Below the pieces are notes generated by a model that made no database searches, was not told the origin of the DNA, and saw only the letters and a program-made list of their open reading frames with translations. A DNA stretch of 64,000 bases. Origin: Owenia fusiformis. Lineage: Eukaryota > Annelida > Polychaeta > Sabellida > Oweniidae. The stretch is from positions 10,238,196-10,302,195 of the forward strand of contig CAIIXF020000004.1 in assembly GCA_903813345.2 (NCBI GenBank), written 5' to 3'. Shown in pieces: positions 1 through 9,780 of this stretch (positions are counted from its first letter, which is position 1; every line of letters starts with the position of its first letter). The position numbers were made by a program, and so were the translations under genes.

Positions 1-1250
1 CAAACAGATCCCGATTGTCTGTGTTTTCTCCATTGTCGTTTACAGTCATTACGCGAACGTTACAAATTATGAATAAATATGCGAGCGACGATTATGACGT
101 AGCGGGCAGATATACTATATCTGCCCGCTCGGAGCGGGACGTAAAGCTATATCTGCCCGCTGATGAAAATATATAGAGATTATCCTATATGAGGTTCAGG
201 ATATTGGGATTATCCCGAGGCCAATATAATATATTTGCCCGAGGGCCGCAGGTCCCGAGGGAAAATATATTATATTGGCCAAGGGATAATCCCAATATCC
301 TGAACCGACTATAGGATAATATGTTTATCCCATACCAATCTTGGTCATCTGGTTCACATTGTTCAATCGTGGAAATATTGTAGAATATTCATGTCCAGTT
401 TTGTTTTCTTGGCCGTGGGTGGATTTTCCGGTTCTCTCAAATATTCCCACATTTATTTTCTCGAATTTTTGATTAAGTGGATGCTCCTTCCCTTTTTTGA
501 ACCATCAAACAGATCCCGATTGTCTGTGTTTTCTCCATTGTCGTTTACAGTCATTACGCGAACGTTACAAATTATGCGAGCGGCGATTATGACGTAGCGG
601 GCAGATATACTATATCTGCCCGCTCGGAGCGGGACGTAAAGCTATATCTGCCCGCTGATGAAAATATAAGTTTTTACAAACCGGCTTTATGTACCTGTAA
701 CACGTCCAAGTTTTTATCCCATACTTGGACGTGTTACAGGTACATAAAGCCGGTTTGTAAAAACTTATATTTTCATCAGCGGGCAGATATAGCTTTACGT
801 CCCGCTCCGAGCAGGCAGATATAGTATATCTGCCCGCTACGTCATAATCGCCGTTCCCATATTGGTTCATTCTTTGTAACGTTCGCATACTGTAAACGAC
901 AATGGAGAAAAACGCAGACAATCGCGATCTGTTTGATGCTTTAAAGAAGGGAAGGGGCAGTATGTCCTGTTCATAATCAAAGGTTCGTACAGGAAAATCC
1001 GGCTACGGACTAGAATATAAAACTGGACATGAATATTTTTAAATAATTCCACGGTTGGTTGCAAAGTTTCTGAACTGTGGCCAATTGAACGATGTGGACC
1101 AAATGACCAAGATTGGTATGGCCCTCGGGCAGATATATTATATTGGCCTCGGGATAATCCCAATATCCTGAACCTCATATAGGATAATCTCTATTTACAT
1201 ACCGGCTTTATGTACCTGTAACACGTCCAAGTATGGGATAAAGAACATTA
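1..1250. repeat. Foldback (palindromic) repeat array
   Basis: A long inverted repeat is centred near 713. The left arm (about 331-710) reads as the reverse complement of the right arm (about 717-1120). It includes the outer motif around 331-345 and 1108-1120, the CAAACAGATC segment (505 and its mirror near 940) and the CTGCCCGCT blocks. Positions 1-170 repeat 503-670 in direct orientation. Positions 179-236 and 263-322 form a second, smaller palindrome, half of which recurs at 1121-1190. Short perfect palindromes such as GCGGGCAGATAT/ATATCTGCCCGC lie inside. No transposase reading frame is visible. It is probably a non-autonomous foldback transposon or a partly duplicated copy of one. Confidence 0.8.
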
Positions 1251-1313
1251 CACATAACATTACCCTTATACAATACATATTTGCTTCAGATTGTTTGATA
1301 TTTTTGTTTACAG

Positions 1314-2267
1314 GATTTAAAGGATGGTGTAGATGCTGTTATATCACAGTGGCGGCAGCAGCAGCAGCAGATTGATGTATTGCGGACATACAAACAAAAG
1401 ATATTACAGAGAAAAGAGTTTGAAATTGACGACTACGCAATTACTCACTCCCTGGCTGCTGCGGGTACTACTGGTATAGTAATGCTTGTAGCGCCTATGT
1501 ATATACCGCAAAGCAATAGAGCAATCCTCCTTTACGAACGACTCCAACGGATAAAAATACTGAAAACGACTGGCGCACCACGTGAAGTGATATCAACCCC
1601 TGATGGTCTGAGTGTGGCAATGCTGTGTGGAAAACATGCTGGCATGGGGAATGTTGGGAGTGTTACTACTGCAGGGTGGGTGCAGGAGTTTGACACATCG
1701 GGTTGCCACAAACGAGACATACCACTCCCAGATACAATCAAACCTGTAGCTATTGCAGTGAATAGTATTGGTCAGATGGTGATTGCGGATGGCATCAATG
1801 GGTCATTGGTGTTCATCAACTGGCAGTCTGGGAAGGTAGAATACACCACACCATCTGGATTGTTCACACCATCTGGATTGACCGACCGAGGCTACAAGAC
1901 ATGCATAGCGGTGACTAAACAGGATCACATCATAATATCTCACCCTAGCACTAATAGCATCAGATGTGTAGACAGTCATGGTAAGAAAGTGTTCAATTAC
2001 AGTGGTAAGGGTGAGAATGTACTTGATGGTCCCAGTGGTGTTTGTGTAGACACATTGGGATATATCCTAGTAGCCAACAATGCCCAGCGCACAGTGCAGT
2101 TACTCTCACCTGATGGTCATTTCATCAGACAAGTACTGTCAGAAAATGAATGGCCGATGTTCCCATGGTCTCTCGCAATGGACACAGATGACAATCTGCT
2201 GGTAGGAACAGGGTATTATAATTTAAGACAATATTGTGACGTACTTGTCGTGAAATATAAGCCATAG
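1314..2267 (+). CDS. Terminal exon of a TRIM/NHL-repeat protein (coiled coil end plus NHL beta-propeller)
   Basis: An open frame runs from a good splice acceptor (pyrimidine-rich tract ending TTTACAG at 1313) to a TAG at 2265-2267. The first 25 or so residues are charged and Gln-rich (five consecutive Gln), like the end of a TRIM B-box coiled coil. The remainder contains repeated NHL-type blades: residues reading KPVAIAVNSIGQMVIAD, then GPSGVCVDTLGYILVANN followed by VQLLSPDGHFI, and a last FPWSLAMDTDDNLLVG blade. This matches the C-terminal propeller of TRIM2/3/56/71-like proteins, families in which the propeller binds RNA or protein partners and an N-terminal RING acts as E3 ligase. RING and B-boxes are not in this window, so E3 activity cannot be claimed. 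The exon has no ATG near its 5' end that is needed; it is read as a 3' coding exon. An alternative is a RING-less NHL protein. Confidence 0.8.
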   Translation, partial: DLKDGVDAVISQWRQQQQQIDVLRTYKQKILQRKEFEIDDYAITHSLAAAGTTGIVMLVAPMYIPQSNRAILLYERLQRIKILKTTGAPREVISTPDGLSVAMLCGKHAGMGNVGSVTTAGWVQEFDTSGCHKRDIPLPDTIKPVAIAVNSIGQMVIADGINGSLVFINWQSGKVEYTTPSGLFTPSGLTDRGYKTCIAVTKQDHIIISHPSTNSIRCVDSHGKKVFNYSGKGENVLDGPSGVCVDTLGYILVANNAQRTVQLLSPDGHFIRQVLSENEWPMFPWSLAMDTDDNLLVGTGYYNLRQYCDVLVVKYKP

Positions 2268-2287
2268 CTCTGGTTTTTAGTAGGCAA

Positions 2288-2491
2288 TGTGACTGAAAAA
2301 TAGCTAAAAGTACGTGCTCAGGAAAGGTCAATGAACAGAATCTTTTGATTTTTTCTTTTTCTAAGAATGATATGAATTTTTTTTAAATTGTATCATTTAG
2401 GGCAAATATTGGGCACATTTTCTGAAAAAGTCAAAAGATTCTGTTCAGTGACCTTTCCTGAGAAACTACTCTTAGCTATTTTTCAGTCACA
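2288..2491. repeat. Imperfect hairpin element just after the TRIM/NHL stop codon
   Basis: The left arm (2288-2353) and right arm (2425-2491) are reverse complements over roughly 65 bases with a few mismatches. Shared blocks are GTGACTGAAAAATAGCT and CAGAATCTTTTGA with their complements. The hairpin begins about 20 bases after the stop codon, so it would lie in the 3' UTR of the transcript unless the transcript ends before it. It looks like a small MITE. Confidence 0.8.
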
Positions 2492-3023
2492 TTTTCAGAG
2501 GGCTGAAAAGGTTATTTCATCATGTTTATGGTCATTCTGACCATTTCCATTGTGTGTCCCTGTCATGTAAATGATATGTGGAACTAGTTTAACTGACTGG
2601 AGGTCCAAAGAGAACTCTGTTATCTTGTTTCATAGAAGGGAAGCATATCGTATACAAACACTCCATTCTTCAACAAATACCCTTAAAGATATGCTATACA
2701 GATATGTAGGTCAGTATTACATAATCGTGAAATGAATAAGTCTGAATATATCATTGGTCAGAAAACACTAAAACCTGCTTGAAACTGTAAACGTTTATAC
2801 ACTCTATTCCACACTGTATAGAAATAAAATAACTTACACTATAAGTAACTGTGAGTCAATCATTGCATAGAAAAAACTTTATGCACTGTTTATAAGATTC
2901 ACTGAGACAAGTGGGTCAATACTTCGTGTACTCTATGTGCTCTCACACAATTACCTTCCCTTGCATAAAGTTGCTGTACAGTTATGTTACTGAATATTGT
3001 ATACTCATCACAAACAACCTTAG
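2492..3023. other. AT-rich intergenic stretch with candidate poly(A) signal
   Basis: No reading frame here looks coding. An AATAAA hexamer at 2823-2828 on the + strand is the first plausible polyadenylation signal downstream of the TRIM/NHL stop codon. Confidence 0.4.
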
Positions 3024-3127
3024 CAAAATGATGGTTCGACGAAATGGACGGTTCGCTAAAACCAATAAACCAGGCAATCCAGGCCAATTTGGAAAGAAAC
3101 TAGATAGCGTGATAGCGAATGAGGATA
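3024..3127 (+). CDS. Possible small coding exon (unrecognised)
   Basis: A short open segment follows an AG at 3022-3023 and ends at a consensus donor GTAAGT (3128). It translates as a basic, Asn/Gly-rich peptide including RRNGRFAKTNKPGNPGQFG, unlike the AT-rich translation of neighbouring sequence. The polypyrimidine tract upstream is poor and no partner exon was found, so this may be chance or part of an old mobile element. Confidence 0.2.
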
Positions 3128-3422
3128 GTAAGTGAAATATATTTTGCAAAGGTCAGCTTGTAAACTACCGGGTAACCCTAAATGATGAGAAATATTTACA
3201 AAATATGTTTTGCATGATTTATTCATATCCCAATGATTTAACTCCTTCACTGCATCTAATAAGGTATAAAGATCCTAATTACGGGACATTTAGGAATTAA
3301 GTGACTAGACCAAAGCAAACATGTTTGAGATTATAATGATTTTAAATAAATTACCACTTCATTATTTGCTTTTAGACATTCAATCAGTTTTATTTGTCCA
3401 ACAAACCATATTCACAACTGTT

Positions 3423-3490
3423 CAATCCAACGAAGATTAGGGGATAAGCTATAGAGACCCCTCCATTTGTCCGTCCATCCATCCTTCAAC
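3423..3490 (+). repeat. CCAACGAAG...CTCC...GTCCGTCC module
   Basis: A CCAACGAAG start, a GGGGATA core, CCCCTCC and then a run of TCCGTCCATCC units. The same order of elements, better preserved, occurs at 35022-35120, so this is a decayed copy of an interspersed module. Confidence 0.5.
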
Positions 3491-3562
3491 TAGACAACAG
3501 CAACACCAACGTGTAGCAAATCCCATCGAACAGCCATGGCTGGCATTTTACAAACAAAGTAT

Positions 3563-3870
3563 ACAGCAAAAATGGCAGCCATTTTTCAAAATGGCCACCT
3601 TCTACCAAAAGTGTCATTAGACAGTGTGCCACGCTTATAGTATTCACGCATCAAATATGAACAAAATCGCTCTACTACTTTTCGAGTAAAATAAAAATAA
3701 AATACGTTAAAATGACGGCCATTTTTTAAAATGGCTGCCTTCTACCAAAAGTGTCATTAGACAGTGTGCCATGCTTATAGTATTCATATACCAAATATGA
3801 ACAAAATCGCTCGACTACTTTTCGAGTTACAGCAAAAATCGTAAAATAACGAGTAAAGGCCGCCATTGTT
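3563..3870 (+). repeat. Tandem duplication, period about 130 bp
   Basis: Two full units, each with the sequence CCTTCTACCAAAAGTGTCA and ending near ACTACTTTTCGAG (about 3563-3687 and 3696-3827), plus a short third fragment with GGCCGCCATTG. Divergence is around 10 percent by eye. No coding potential was seen. Confidence 0.75.
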
Positions 3871-3976
3871 CAATTCTTTGAAGCAAATGATTCTAAAAGT
3901 ACAACATATCTTTGTATTGAAAAAATATCATTCTGTTAAGTGAAATTGTAAAAAATATTTTGCAACGTGTGAAATT

Positions 3977-4135
3977 GAATTAAAGCACATGATTCAATGA
4001 ATAGTGGATGCTTCAATTCACTTATGTCTTCTAGTCTAGGCTTTGAATTCGGACTACCGCCCACGTTCAAAGTCTAGAATCAAGACATATTTTAAATCTA
4101 ATCATCTACAATTCATTGAGTCATTGGCTTAAATC
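3977..4135. repeat. Imperfect palindrome (MITE-like)
   Basis: The outer arms (ATTAAAGCACATGATTCAATG and, mirrored, CATTGAGTCATTGGCTTAAAT) and inner arms around TATGTCTTCTAGTCTAGGC and CTAGAATCAAGACATA pair through most of 160 bp. Single mismatches suggest an old insertion. Confidence 0.65.
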
Positions 4136-5459
4136 CTATAATATAATAATATGCCTATCAATATAATATGTTATTATTTAAGTATCATCTCAATGCTTTA
4201 ATTTTAATAGAATTATTTTAATATTTTACTAACTGTATAATATGTAGTTTGCATTACTGTTGATAAATAAATAAATGATTGCACTGTTCAGTAAAGAAAT
4301 ATAGCAACTGTATTATTTAAACTGACTATACACTATAGAAATGATTTTCATTGAAAAATCAAATCAGTACCAAAATTATGGTTACCCTGTAGTAGTGAAA
4401 GGCACATTAAAAATGAATATCACCCTCTTCAATCTATTTTTACAGGTTTTTATGATTATTTCAGATTTTTCTATATTTTGCGTAACCAGGACGGTGAATT
4501 TTCTTCATTTTTCATCAAACATTTTGTCTTACCAATATTTATTATATTTGTCAATTTTATCAAAATCGTTTGAAAATAATTCAAATTATGTAGTTTTTCC
4601 CATTGAGCTCCATTATAAAAATGGAATTTTCAAACTTAATATTTTAAAATTCTACGTGGTGAAAAGTTGCATATTATGTAGTTAGTTAATGTTATGGTGT
4701 TAAAAATTCAAAACAAAAAGGAATAAAGAAAAAATGCCACAGAGAAGTCTCAATAGAGTCTCTTTAAATTTCAAAACAGACTTTACAATGACATTTAATT
4801 AATATTCCAATTGTTAACCTTCAACATGATCTAAAAAGGAACTTGTCTGTAAACGGAAATGTAAGTGTGCATGTATATCTGAGATAATCTATAATGATCA
4901 AAGTGGTTTTATCTGTATTAGTATTGAAATACTACTCGAATTAAATATAAATTATATCGGAAAATAATAATCCCTCTTAAGTGAGTAACATATTGCCTTA
5001 AAGAAGACACTCTGGAGAAAAATTATTTATAATTTTCACTAGAGTGTATGTGGCAAAATCTGTTTTTATTGAAGGCTAAAAGTTAATGGATCTGTAGGAA
5101 AGCGATTAATGTCTCATCCTAACAATTATTACATAGGCTCAGATATCTGCATCTAGAATGGTTGATGAATGCAAACAGCATCAGTAAAAGTGGACAACCG
5201 TCTGTCCGTTGCAATCCTACACACTCCAGTGATTTATTATATGTTTTTAACTTTCTAGAGGGGGGTCAATAATGATATGTAGCCTCGGCCCCTCACAATC
5301 TATGTAAACAATTATGTTGAATTATATAGAAATAAATAACAATAACCTAAAAAAATCAGTAAATATCAATCTTGCAATACACTATTTTTCAAGGGTCCCC
5401 ATGTTCGCGTCTGGGATCAGGCAAAGGCTTTCAGTTACTTAAATCAAGGACTTTAAGTA
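4136..5459. other. AT-rich stretch without recognisable genes
   Basis: A 114-aa frame at 4341-4685 has the Phe/Ile/Asn composition of random AT-rich DNA and no domain. I see no repeats or RNA genes here beyond short A/T runs. Confidence 0.5.
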
Positions 5460-5651
5460 AATTTTTACATGATGTAATCACTGTTCCACAACTAGTTACT
5501 TTGACGGAACGTCAATGTAACAAAATGGATGAATTTGGATGGAGACGAGTTTTTTTTGTTTTCTCGATTTAAACTTACATGGTGAGTACATGAGAATTTT
5601 TTGAGGGAGCTATAAGGCATGAATGATTTTCCTTCAAATTAAGTGCACTTA

Positions 5652-6067
5652 AGGTCAGGGTGCATGATGGGAAATTTTCTGCATTCCTCAATTGAGTCAC
5701 ATGTTATTTTTCAAACAAGAATCACTCCTTCCCCATATTATCTATATCTTCCAGTTTTGCACAAAGAGTGCTCTTATGTGCCTAGAAAAGACTTGTGCGA
5801 AGAATGTTTTGATAAAGTGTATAAAAAACAAGAAAATTCAGTGAAAAGATTCAGAAAATTTTCAGAAATTTTTTTCACTGAATTTTTTCATTTTTTATAC
5901 ATTTTACAAAACAAATCTTCTCACAAGGCTTTTCTAGGCACATAAATGCAATCTTTGTGCAAACCTGGAAGATGTAGACAATGTGGGGAAGGAGTTATTC
6001 TTCTTTGAAAAATAACATGTGACTCAATTGAGGAATCCGGAAAATTTCCCAACATGCACCCTGTCCT
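5652..6067. mobile_element. 416-bp palindromic MITE inserted in the mariner left arm
   Basis: Arms of about 200 bp pair through AGGTCAGGGTGCATG / CATGCACCCTGTCCT, CAATTGAGTCACATGTTATT, ATGTGCCTAGAAAAG and TTCAGTGAAAA. TA dinucleotides flank both ends (5650-5651 and 6068-6069), and joining them recreates the uninterrupted mariner arm. The 100-aa frame crossing it is an artefact. Confidence 0.8.
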
Positions 6068-6297
6068 TAATAAACAAACATTGAGGAATAACTGACATGA
6101 ATTTCAGGCACATATCTTTCTGATTTTATTGACATTTGAATTCTACATCGCCACAAACCCTGGAGTAGTCAGAGAAATACAACAATTTACGTCACATTTT
6201 GGTAATATTTATATAACTTCTCTACTATAATAGCATTGTTTTCATTGAAGTATTTCAGCGTTTCAGTACATTAGTTAATAGGATCATACACATTCAG

Positions 6298-6652
6298 CTA
6301 ACGTATCTCTACAGAGTTATTATAGCATATTATCTGCAGTTGATGTCGTCTTTTCAGCTTCTCTTTATACACATTCCCAAATCGCCCGATAGCCATTTCT
6401 GTAGGGTCCTCTGAAACAACATGACTCAATTCTTCCTCCGTTTCAGTGACATGGCTCACTAATCTTTGTTTAAGGTCCCCAAATAAATCAAAAGCCCAGT
6501 AGAGCAAAATCTGGCAAGTATATGGAGCTACTATGTACTGTGAAGTCTCAATAGAAAGTAAATTGGATGCACTACTGACATGCATGTAGTGACTTATTGA
6601 CTGGTGCATTGTCAATATGCAAGATCATATTGGCTAGCAAATGGGGACATTT
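6298..6652 (-). pseudogene. Degenerate mariner-family transposase
   Basis: On the minus strand the first part reads LANMILHIDNAPVNKS, matching the second catalytic-Asp motif (LHxDNAPxH) of mariner DDE/D transposases. After stops and a frame change comes a continuous C-terminal segment with DLFGDLKQRLVSH, ETEEELSHVVSE and YKEKLKRR. This is the layout of the mariner C-terminus (PDLxPxDFxLFGxLK, then a teee-L segment and a basic end). The catalytic third Asp region is disrupted by the frame change. It is non-functional. Confidence 0.65.
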
Positions 6653-7502
6653 CTTTCAGTCCCTCAGGAACATGTCATTATGATTTTTCAGCAAACCAAA
6701 TGTACAATCTGTTGATGTATTGGTCTCTATCAAAGTTTATATATCGATTTATCAAAGCGCATCATCAATATGAGAAAAATGCTGTACTAAGCTTATACAA
6801 AAAACGTTGGTTTTATAGTTGAGAATTTGTATAAAATTGACAAAATGTGACATAAACTGTTGTATTTTCCCGATAACTCCGGGGTTTGTGGCGATGTAGA
6901 ATTCAAATGTCAGTAAATTCGAAAATATAAAAGATATGTGCCTGAAATTCATGTCAGTTATTCCGCAAAGTGTGTTTAATAAGTGTACCAAATTTGAAGA
7001 AAAATCACCCATGCCTTATATCTCCCTCAAAACATTCTCATGAGTTCTGGGACACCCTGTACGTCATGTTGCGGGTTATCATTTGGCACAAAGTAAGACG
7101 ATATAGTCTAGCTTTTAGAAATGCTCTCGGTTTAGAATTTGATTTTTAAATAAAGCTGTAATTCCATGCATTTAGACCATCGCTTTTGTTACATTGACGT
7201 AAGTTGTCAATAAGAATTGGTATAATATAACAGACTTCCGTTAATGTAAAAAAGCGAGGGGCTAGATATATGAATTGCAACTTCATTTACAAAACAAATT
7301 CCAAATCGAAGAAACTTATTAAAACTAGACTATATTTACTAGCTTTGTGCCAAATTATAATCTGCAACTTGACTTATAAGTAGGTTTAGATCGAGAAAAC
7401 AAAAAATCGTAACCAGGAAGTTCATCCATTCTGTTACATGGACGTTCCGTCATGTAACTAGTTGTGGAACAGTGGTATAAGCAAATTACATTTTCAAAAA
7501 TT

Positions 7503-8424
7503 CACGCCATCTTTAGCCTCGGTCATATTCGCCCGTAAGGCCATTGTTATTTGAAAATTAATTATGTTTTTGTAAAGGTGGAGTTTGATGCGTTAGATTT
7601 TCTAAAGTTTAAGTGTAACAAATGAGTTTGAAATTTACTTTAAGTATTACGAATAGGAAATATTTATCGCGTAGTAATTTGATTAGGGTGATTGTCGGTG
7701 GTAAGTGAATAGGATTTTCATGCTTTGGGTATTTCTATTGAACATATAACGATAAAATCATTCTCGGTTTCTATACGCAAGCGAAGTTCCTATCAACATT
7801 TAAAAAAAATGTTTTTTTAGATCAAGTAAATCGTTATGTCGAGGAGTATTCGTATTTTATTCTGCTTCATCTAGGATCATTGGGCCGACTAAGTCAAGTA
7901 CCCCTGCCTCCTTAAGGGTTAATGTTGGGTCACTGGCATGGAAGTTAAGCAACCTCCGATCACAGGGCTTCAAAATCCAGAATATATTCTTTCTTTTTAC
8001 CCCCTGCGATAAGCAGTTAGCATTTCCCTGATTAAGAACTCGCAATCTGATTGGCTGTCGCAACACTGCGACAGAAATCATGTATACGTCATTGCGCATA
8101 ATAAGATCACGTGATTCAGTTTAATCGGGCGCTTCCAAATTGGTTATAGCAGGGGGGAAGAAGGAGGTACGGATTCTGGACACCTGCTTAGGAGGATGGA
8201 AGTTAAGCGATTTTCGATTTAACCTAAATTCATTACGTCAAAATAATAATCGTTATATTATGTTGTCAAATTCGAACGAATGATATAAGTTTTATAATTA
8301 TATAAATTGTTAAGAACTTACAGTAAGCACAGCATAGCGCAAAGCTACTTGATCTGAAATTAAGATATTTGCACAGTAAAATAGAATCGAACCCCATGCT
8401 TAAGGCTGATGTAAAAATATACCA
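7503..8424. other. No gene recognised
   Basis: A minus-strand frame of 80 aa (7857-8099) lacks any domain. The word GGAAGTTAAGC occurs twice (near 7940 and 8198) and resembles the internal promoter region of 5S rRNA, but the surrounding bases do not fit a 5S gene. Confidence 0.4.
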
Positions 8425-8665
8425 ACGCTGTCGGTCAGCTCAGATTAATGCTGTCGGTCAGCTTGGCTACTACGCCCTTATTTTATTACTCAGAGCAATA
8501 ATTTTAAGATTTACACATTTTGATAGTGTATTATGAAATCGAACAGCTTGGCTACCAAACCTTTAGATATTACTTAAAGCAAATTAGAGATTTTGATAAT
8601 GTTTGATGCTATCGCTCAGCTTGGCTATTACGCTGAAAAATGTTACTCAGTGCAACGGTCTAAAG
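8425..8665 (+). repeat. Short degenerate tandem repeat (about 75-85 bp period)
   Basis: CAGCTTGGCTA recurs at 8459, 8544 and 8617, each preceded by a TCGGTCAG/TCGAACAG/TCGCTCAG variant and followed by ATTACT-AGCAA-type sequence. There are about three diverged copies. Confidence 0.5.
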
Positions 8666-8997
8666 AAATAGAGCTAAAGGTATTGTATGTAATGAGATTA
8701 ACTGCTGCACGATGGACTGAGATTAATCAGTAAATGTCATACCCGCCATCAAGTGCATTGTTATTTGAAAATTAATCAGGTTGTCCTACTCTATGTTTTT
8801 TGTAAACGGATTTTAATTAACTTAAAACAAATAATCAGTAAATGAACTCGATACGAGCAAAAAAGCGTCTAACTTTGAATGTTGTTGCAGAATACTGTAC
8901 ACCGTGCTGTACATCTATATATCTAATGTCATTTGAATAAGGTCTAATTGTATATTGTTCATTTTATCTTTTGGATTGGTTTGAATTGTGGTACTAC

Positions 8998-9158
8998 CAC
9001 TGCATCAAATGTGGAATTTCTAGTAATTTCTAGACGTGCTTAGTCGGTCTAGGAACTCCGTGTATCTAGAGATTTCTAGGCGTACTTAGACGTGCTTAGA
9101 GCTGGCGTGGACAGAGCGTGACTAGAGTCTAGAAATCTCTAAGCACGCCGTGGTTAGA
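8998..9158 (+). repeat. Word-modular repeat family, copy 1
   Basis: Starts CACTGCATCAAATGTGGAAT and runs through TTTCTAGACGTGCTTAG, GGTCTAGGAACTCC and TATCTAGAGATTTCTAG to AAATCTCTAAGCACGC. The same order of blocks appears, in reverse orientation, at 30751-30902, and partially at 15141-15370 and 29165-29228. No coding potential; the ends are not bounded by clear target duplications. Confidence 0.65.
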
Positions 9159-9439
9159 CACAAGACAACATTAGTCGTTATTAAATTGCCATGTGAGATT
9201 TTGCGCTATATATGGAAACATTTAAATTATAATTTACCGCACGTGTTAATATTTCATGTTTTGCTTTAGCTAAATACGGGATATCAAATCAAAAAGAGTA
9301 TGTTTTCACTCAATATTCGACTTGAGTCACGAAAAGTACATCGCAACATGGCTTCCTAATTGTTAACTTGTTATAAATTAAGAAGGTCTGTTTAAATGGG
9401 TATTTCCACTAATCAACACCCATTATTTCGCATTGACAA

Positions 9440-9780
9440 GTACCAGGGCCAAATCCAGCATTTGCTAAGGGGATGACTTTTGAATTATTCCAGGGGAGAG
9501 GTCACATTTGATATTTGCTCAAAAATTACACGAAAACTGCTCAAAATGGTGAAAGAATTATTGCCCAGGGGATACAGTATTATTTTAAACTAGACATCTC
9601 TGTCGGCGAGGGGGGCTAACTTATTCCAGGGGTGGGGTCACATTTGATATTTGTTCAAAATCACACGAAAACTGCTCAAAATGATGAAAAAATAATTGGC
9701 CGGTGGATGCAGTATTATTTTAAACAATACATTACTGTCTGCGAAGGGGAGGGGGGGGGGGGCTAACATATAGTTGAAAT
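9440..9780 (+). repeat. Two tandem copies of a GGGG-rich interspersed repeat
   Basis: Units of about 155 bp (about 9474-9620 and 9621-9775) share GGTCACATTTGATATTTG, ACACGAAAACTGCTCAAAATG and CAGTATTATTTTAAAC, ending in GGGG-rich runs. The opening (CAGGGCCAAATCCAGCATTTGC) belongs to the same broad family as the blocks near 30110, 44055, 44390 and 46570. Confidence 0.65.

Larger units (their letters stand above)
5578..7059 (-). mobile_element. Mariner/Tc1-like transposon with long inverted ends, flanked by TA
   Basis: Right end: CTGGGACACCCTG followed by TA (7060-7061), the classic mariner-type terminus in reverse. Left end: TA (5576-5577) followed by a decayed mirror of it. The arms pair over more than 200 bp: 5584-5650 plus 6070-6230 on the left against 6790-7059 on the right. 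They share CTGACATGAATTTCAGGCAC and ACATTTGAATTCTACATCGC. A transposase relic lies in the loop on the minus strand. The left arm carries a further insertion at 5652-6067. Confidence 0.75.
5460..7502. mobile_element. Palindromic MITE split by a nested mariner-like insertion
   Basis: The outer arms at about 5460-5575 and 7375-7502 are reverse complements, sharing CTGTTCCACAACTAGTTAC and the CGTCCATGTAACAGAATGG region. If 5578-7059 is removed, the left arm continues at 7062 (CGTCATGTTGCGG, then TTTGGCACAAAG) and pairs with 7320-7370, restoring one palindrome of roughly 550 bp with a loop near 7120-7320. The element is therefore older than its insertion. Confidence 0.75.

Noticed and set aside
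4341-4685. 114-aa plus-strand frame
   Set aside because: Low-complexity AT-rich translation without motif.
5643-5945. 100-aa frame in the palindrome at 5652-6067
   Set aside because: It spans the hairpin centre and both arms; the coding appearance comes from the inverted repeat, and no domain was seen.
7930-8230. 5S rRNA-like word GGAAGTTAAGC, twice
   Set aside because: Only the box-A-like word matches; the rest of the 5S sequence and secondary structure are absent.
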